63,630 nt of DNA, taken from contig CAIVGN010000101.1 in assembly GCA_903905455.1 (NCBI GenBank), positions 1-63,630 on the forward strand, in the 5' to 3' direction. Shown piece after piece: positions 57,797 through 63,630 of the stretch (positions within the stretch are counted from its first letter, which is position 1; each line of letters starts with the position of its first letter). The position numbers and the translations under genes were made by a program. The stretch comes from an uncultured Archangium sp. GTDB lineage: Bacteria; Myxococcota; Myxococcia; Myxococcales; Myxococcaceae. A model generated the notes under the pieces. That model did no database searches. It was not told where the DNA came from and was given only the letters and a program-made list of their open reading frames with translations.

Positions 57797-58587
57797 AGAC
57801 CCTCTTCCCCCTGCTGTTCGTCGCGCTGCTCGGCGCCTGCATTCCCACCACCGGCGGCAACCTCGTCACCTTCCATGCGCAGGCGAGCGGAGACCCGGCC
57901 CTCGTCAACGGGGGGCCGCTGACCTTCACCACCCCGCGCGGCTTCGAGGTCACCCTGACCCGCGCGCGGGTCACGGTGGGCGCGCTGTACCTCAACCAGC
58001 AGAACCCCCAGAACTACTCGCTGGAGCAGAGCTGCATCCAGGACGGCATCTATTCGGGCGAGGTGCGCGGCGGGCTGACCATCGACGCGCTGTCGCCGAC
58101 GCCGCAACCCTTCCCCGTCGAGGGCAACGGCACCGACGGGCCGACGCGCGCGGCCGAGCTGTGGCTCACCGGCGGCGACCTGCTGGCCGACACGGACAAG
58201 ACGGTGGTGCTCGACGTCGCGGGCACGGCGACTTCACCCACCGACGGGCCCTTCCCCTTCGACGCGCGCTTCACCATCAGCGGCAACCGCGTCATCCCGC
58301 CGCGCAACCCGGCGCTCCCGGGGAGCAACCCCCTGTGCCGGCAGCGCATCGTCAGCCCCATCGCCTTCGACACCCGGCTCGCCGAGGGGAGCACCGTCAG
58401 CCTGCTCGTCGACCCGCGCGCGTGGTTCGTCTCCGTCGACTTCACCGACCTGCCCAAGGTGAGCGACACCCCGCTGCTGTACCGCTTCACCGATGACTCG
58501 AGCTCGTCGGCCCAGGCCGACAAGGCGCTGTTCACCGCGCTGCGCAACGCCGCGGGGCCGTACCGCCTCGAGCTCACGACGCCCTGA
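57793..58587 (+). CDS. Lipoprotein coupled to the TonB receptor
   Basis: GGAGG six bases before the GTG and a GTGA overlap show translational coupling to the receptor. The 264-residue product has a lipobox (LLGAC). The body is beta-rich with FEVTLTRARVTVGALYLNQ and a Cys pair (SCIQDG; LCRQR) that may form a disulfide. It shares the pattern of a long strand followed by VTxGxxxxx with the next gene. Possibly a surface or periplasmic partner that hands substrate to or from the receptor. No family is recognised. Confidence 0.7.
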   Translation: MKTLFPLLFVALLGACIPTTGGNLVTFHAQASGDPALVNGGPLTFTTPRGFEVTLTRARVTVGALYLNQQNPQNYSLEQSCIQDGIYSGEVRGGLTIDALSPTPQPFPVEGNGTDGPTRAAELWLTGGDLLADTDKTVVLDVAGTATSPTDGPFPFDARFTISGNRVIPPRNPALPGSNPLCRQRIVSPIAFDTRLAEGSTVSLLVDPRAWFVSVDFTDLPKVSDTPLLYRFTDDSSSSAQADKALFTALRNAAGPYRLELTTP

Positions 58588-58619
58588 AGTCCCCTCCCAC
58601 TCCCCTGTCCCGAGGTCCC

Positions 58620-59834
58620 ATGTCTTGCTACCGCTTCGTCGTCACCTCGTTCGCCCTCGCGCTCGCCGCGTGCGGCGCCCCCATCACCACCACCGACGCC
58701 GGGCCCACGCGCAGCGATGGCGGCTTCTTCGCCGACTTCACGCCGCCCCCGACCGCCGCGGTGAACAACAGCCTGCTCGTGACCATCACCGGCGAGACGA
58801 GCGCCACCGAGGGCAATCCCTTCCCCCCCGCGAGCTCCGGTGCGCCGTACTTCCTCGACGGCTGGGAACTCAGCTACCAGCACGTGCTGGTCACCATCGG
58901 TACCGTCTCGGTCTCGGACAACCCAGACCTGAACCCGAATGATCAGGCGGTGACCGGCGCCCTGGTGGCCCAGGCCGATGGCCCGTGGGCAGTCGACCTC
59001 GCGCAGCCGGGCCCGCTCGACGCCAAGGAACAGAACGGAAAGGCCTTCGCGCTGGCCCGCATCGTCAAGCAGAACCAGAAGTCGGGCGCACCGGCCTTCG
59101 ACGTGAGCGCCAAGTACGCCTTCGGTTACTCGCTGGTGACCGCGGCCGAGGGGGCGCTCAACGTGAACCTCGACGCCGACGCGCAGCGCGCCTACCGGGC
59201 GATGGCCCAGTCCGGAGCGTCGGTGCTGCTGCAGGGCACCGCGACGTGGAAGGGCGACCTCGGCACCCCGGCCTGCCGCGCCACCAGCACCACCTACGAC
59301 TTCGGGCGCTTCCCGAAGGCGGTGAAGTTCTCGCTCGCCTTCAAGGCGCCGGTGAACTTCAAGAACTGCGCGAACCCCGAGCTCTCGCCCATCGGCTCGC
59401 GCGGCGTGCAGACCTCCACCAACGCGCAGACCAGCGCCCAGCTCACCTTCCACCTCGATCACCCCTTCTGGGAATCGTTGGCCGAGGACGCGCCGCTGCG
59501 CTTCGACGTGATCGCCGCGCGCAAGTCGGTGGCCACGGGGCCGGGCGCCGCCTCGGCCGAGGTGACCGTCGACGACCTGGGCCTCGATCTCTATGCCCCG
59601 AAGGACGCGCAGAACGCCGCGATCCCCTGGCGCACGTGCGGGCCGGCGCAGGCGGGGGAGCGCACCGCGGGCACGGTGTCGCTGGACCCGGTGAACGTGC
59701 CGGTCAACCCCGCGGGCGGCGCCACCGGCCTCAAGGACCTCGTCGACTACATGACGTGGAACCTCTCGACCTTCGGCCACCTCAACAACGACGGGCTCTG
59801 CTTCCCGGATCGCCAGTACCCCTCGCCGCGCTAA
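58620..59834 (+). CDS. Second lipoprotein of the TonB receptor operon
   Basis: The 404-residue product has a lipobox (LALAAC) followed by a Thr/Asp-rich spacer. The body includes LDGWELSYQHVLVTIGTVSVSDNPDLNPND, similar in pattern to the previous gene, three paired Cys regions (PACRA, NCAN, RTCG, LCFP) and LTFHLDHPFWES. It ends four bases before the stop of a convergent gene. It likely works with the receptor at the cell surface. No family is recognised. Confidence 0.65.
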   Translation: MSCYRFVVTSFALALAACGAPITTTDAGPTRSDGGFFADFTPPPTAAVNNSLLVTITGETSATEGNPFPPASSGAPYFLDGWELSYQHVLVTIGTVSVSDNPDLNPNDQAVTGALVAQADGPWAVDLAQPGPLDAKEQNGKAFALARIVKQNQKSGAPAFDVSAKYAFGYSLVTAAEGALNVNLDADAQRAYRAMAQSGASVLLQGTATWKGDLGTPACRATSTTYDFGRFPKAVKFSLAFKAPVNFKNCANPELSPIGSRGVQTSTNAQTSAQLTFHLDHPFWESLAEDAPLRFDVIAARKSVATGPGAASAEVTVDDLGLDLYAPKDAQNAAIPWRTCGPAQAGERTAGTVSLDPVNVPVNPAGGATGLKDLVDYMTWNLSTFGHLNNDGLCFPDRQYPSPR

Positions 59835-61348
59835 CGACGCGGGGGCGCTGGGCTCGAGGCGCTCGCGAGGCAGGGCCCCTCGAGGTGCAGGTAGACGCTC
59901 ACCCGCGGCACGCCGGCGCCGTCACCGGCCTCCCGCTCGAAGAAGCGCGGGGGCCCGTAGCACCGCGAGAGGTACTCGGTGAACACCGGGTCGTGCTCGT
60001 AGACGCCGTGATCCACCACGAAGGCGCGCACCCGGTCGGCCTCGATGGTCTCGATGACCGTCTTGCGTGACACGAGGCCCAGCTGCAGCCACCGGGGGGC
60101 GAGGTCGGCGAGATCTCCGGCCACGCGGTGGTGCATCGCCCCGGCGACGGCCGTCACCAGCGGCGGCGCGCCGAACAGCGTGTCGCCCTCGTGCAACACC
60201 GGCTCGAGGGCGGCCACCACGCGCTCCGCCACCACCAACCGCTGCAGCCGGGACATCTCCACCTGCCGCAGCATGGGCACGAAGGCATAGCCCCGGTGGT
60301 CCCGGGCCTCGTAGCGCGCCTGCGCGAGGAACCAGCCGCCGCCGAGCAGCGCGGCCACCACCACCAGCGCCCATCTCCCGGGTCCGGGGCGGAGCACGGC
60401 GACGAGCCCGTGACCGGCGAGCAGCGCGAGGAGCGGCATGGCCGGGAAGAGGTACAGCACCAGGCCGCCGGTCATGCTCGCCACCACGCCCAGGTGGGCC
60501 ACCACCAGCAGCCCCACGAGTGCCCGCGCGCGCCGCACCTCGACGTTGCCCTGGGGCCACACCGCGCCGAGCACCGCGAGACCGAGCCACGGCAGGTTCT
60601 CGAAGGCCGTGGAGAGCAGGAAGAACGAGAGGTCTCCCTCGGCCGACGGGGCGGCGTGGCCCAGGTGGTAGAGGTGCCGGGCCACGAGGTCTTGCCAGAC
60701 CGCCGCTGGGCCCGCGGCCACGGCGACCACCGCGAGCGGAACGCCGAGCCCGACCCCGAGGCCGCCCGCAAAACGGAGCACCTGCGCCCGGGAGCGCACC
60801 AGGCTGATCAGCCCAGCGCCAGCCACCAGCACGGCCGCGTGTTGCCCGGCGGCGAGCGCGAGCCCCCCGGCGAGCCCGGCGGCGAAGAGGCGCCCGCGCA
60901 GGGTGAGCACCACGCAGCAAAGGCACCCCAGCGCGACCCAGTGAATGCCGGTGTAGGCGCCCCGCGCAAAGGCCTCGGGCAGGAGCAGGAAGAGTGCGGC
61001 GGCGGCGAGGCCGGCCCACTGCCTGCGCCCGGCCCACCACAGCGTCGCCGCGGTGAGCACCAGGCAGAGCACCACCGCGAGCCGCGCCACCAGCAAGGGA
61101 GGCAGCCCCAGGCCGAGCCCCGCCACGAGGGGCAACAGGGCCAGCGGAGGCCGCGCGCTGGGGATGGCGGCGTAGAGCCGGGCGCCCTCCAGCACCCGCT
61201 GCGCGACGTAGAGGTGCACGTTCTCGTCGGTCCACCGGGTGAAGAAGGTAGCGACGTGAAACCAGCAGGTTGCCAGCAGGGCAGCGGAGAGGATCAGCAG
61301 CCCCGGCCAGCGCGTCGCTCGAGGGGTGCCGGGCTCCGGGGGGGTCAC
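59831..61348 (-). CDS. GT-C-type membrane glycosyltransferase-like protein
   Basis: I use the GTG at 61348 as start (505 residues); weak ribosome-binding support makes this uncertain. The first helix is followed by TRWTDENVHLYVAQRVLEGARLYAAIPSARPP. Here Asp-Glu in the first periplasmic loop is the usual metal/catalytic site of dolichyl-phosphate-mannose-type GT-C enzymes (ArnT/PMT-like). About ten membrane helices follow, then a soluble C-terminal domain with HGVYEHDPVFTEYLS. It probably moves a sugar from a polyprenyl carrier onto an envelope acceptor. Confidence 0.75.
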   Translation of the reverse strand: MTPPEPGTPRATRWPGLLILSAALLATCWFHVATFFTRWTDENVHLYVAQRVLEGARLYAAIPSARPPLALLPLVAGLGLGLPPLLVARLAVVLCLVLTAATLWWAGRRQWAGLAAAALFLLLPEAFARGAYTGIHWVALGCLCCVVLTLRGRLFAAGLAGGLALAAGQHAAVLVAGAGLISLVRSRAQVLRFAGGLGVGLGVPLAVVAVAAGPAAVWQDLVARHLYHLGHAAPSAEGDLSFFLLSTAFENLPWLGLAVLGAVWPQGNVEVRRARALVGLLVVAHLGVVASMTGGLVLYLFPAMPLLALLAGHGLVAVLRPGPGRWALVVVAALLGGGWFLAQARYEARDHRGYAFVPMLRQVEMSRLQRLVVAERVVAALEPVLHEGDTLFGAPPLVTAVAGAMHHRVAGDLADLAPRWLQLGLVSRKTVIETIEADRVRAFVVDHGVYEHDPVFTEYLSRCYGPPRFFEREAGDGAGVPRVSVYLHLEGPCLASASSPAPPRR

Positions 61349-61467
61349 CTCGCGGAGTATGACAGCAGCGCCGCCGTGGAAAACTTCACGTTCGTTCCGG
61401 CGATTGATCAGCCGCGAGGGGGGGCCGAAATTGACGGCCCGTGCGGGGCCACGCACACTGCGTCTTC

Positions 61468-63231
<1,764 letters not shown>

Positions 63232-63323
63232 GGTTCGGAGTGGCTTCGATGGGAGGCTTTCGTCTCCTGTGATCGGCACAGGTCGTCTCTCTGTTTGGGT
63301 GCCAGGGATCGCCCCAATCCCTT

Positions 63324-63343
63324 CCTTTCCCCCCGGGGAAAGG
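63324..63343 (+). terminator. Hairpin downstream of the kinase
   Basis: CCTTTCCC (63324-63331) and GGGAAAGG (63336-63343) make a perfect 8-bp stem with a four-base loop, about 93 bases after the kinase stop. No T-tract follows. Confidence 0.5.
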
Positions 63344-63399
63344 GGAGCGCTCACCTGCCGCGCGGGCTAGACGAGCGCACAGAAGTTCGGGGCAAGGCC

Positions 63400-63579
63400 T
63401 CAATTTCCAGGAACGAATCGGTGTTGCCTGATCCACCGTCGGCCCTCGACGGTTTTCGTGAGTGGCGACGCGGGGCGCTGAAGCAGCAGCTTGAAGCTGC
63501 AAGTGCTGCCCTTCGGCAGCAACTGCTGGAAGTCAGCTGGTGCTGCCTGGGCGGTGGATCCTGCGCAGGCCAAGACCAT
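63400..63579 (-). CDS. Short secreted-looking ORF, possibly a broken gene
   Basis: From a minus-strand ATG at 63577-63579 the frame encodes 59 residues: a signal-like start (MVLACAGSTAQAAP), then DFQQLLPKGSTCSFKL and an Arg-rich end. The LPxGxxC pattern after the signal is seen in some longer secreted proteins, so this may be the N-terminal part of a truncated gene. An upstream in-frame start at 63624 is possible. The flanks 63232-63323 and 63580-63630 hold nothing else I can support. Confidence 0.3.
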   Translation of the reverse strand: MVLACAGSTAQAAPADFQQLLPKGSTCSFKLLLQRPASPLTKTVEGRRWIRQHRFVPGN

Positions 63580-63630
63580 CGAGAAGAAGCGTGGGGGTCC
63601 TGCGCTGCGAGCGGTCCTGCACATCGAGGC

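Noticed and set aside
57793-58587. MbnP-type copper protein next to the TonB receptor
   Set aside because: The four-Cys motif and MbnH di-haem partner of that family are not visible, so I left the function open.

Overview
The window looks like chromosomal DNA of a high-GC Gram-negative predator-type bacterium of the Myxococcota (myxobacteria). Supporting signs are very high third-position GC, frequent GTG starts and 4-bp GTGA/ATGA start-stop overlaps. There are many lipoproteins, two Ser/Thr kinases with a transmembrane anchor, a hybrid CHASE3 kinase and a double PilZ-receiver protein. A Gly/Ser-linker protein ends in a MYXO-CTERM-like tail (42919-43854), and an N-terminal TIGR02996-like block is seen at 41869-42804. 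All family names come from reading motifs by eye; no database search was run.

Layout. 1-114: the first codons of an IS3-type transposase run off the left edge. 822-6362 (minus): one operon of a fumarylacetoacetate-hydrolase-like enzyme, a TPR/cNMP-binding protein, a class III nucleotide cyclase with an FHA domain and a secreted patatin. 6450-10754 (plus): HD-like protein, DUF2135/TPR protein, NodB deacetylase and MntP. 10809-16204: the most interesting block. It is a minus-strand operon (porin, FMN-binding protein, two 4-helix membrane proteins, a histidine kinase split by an in-frame TAG) divergent from apbE, with a good Fur-box match between them. I read it as an iron-regulated flavin-based extracytoplasmic redox system. 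16234-21962: argJ, rhodanese-thioredoxin, lactonase-like MBL enzyme, lipoproteins, MepA-type endopeptidase.

21971-24644 (minus): a cobalamin riboswitch with its own promoter drives three surface or secreted lipoproteins, including a propeller-like protein and a Rieske 2Fe-2S protein, which is an unusual cargo for a B12 switch. 24667-27511: yebC-family, ychF, PilZ-receiver. 28069-45138: mostly stand-alone housekeeping and signalling genes (ferritin-like protein, hybrid kinase, asd, Ser/Thr kinase, sirtuin, beta-helix protein, pentahaem cytochrome).

45168-46891 is an accessory patch: a ribbon-helix-helix/GNAT toxin-antitoxin pair, then a scrambled stretch. That stretch joins a 189-bp copy of the pentahaem cytochrome gene to a 44-bp copy of the downstream P-type ATPase gene, and ends in a frameshifted IS91-type transposase remnant. 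46892-53628: HxlR regulator, exported truncated haemoglobin, P2-type cation ATPase, DUF2723 membrane protein. 53663-59834 (plus): a CrtC-like lipoprotein, then an operator-like palindrome followed by a His-rich small protein, a TonB-dependent receptor carrying its own TonB-C-like domain, and two lipoproteins; probably a metal or cofactor uptake operon. 59831-63231: a GT-C-type membrane protein and a PEGA-domain Ser/Thr kinase. The right edge (63232-63630) holds a terminator-like hairpin and a short secreted-looking reading frame that may be broken. No tRNA, rRNA, CRISPR array or origin was seen.
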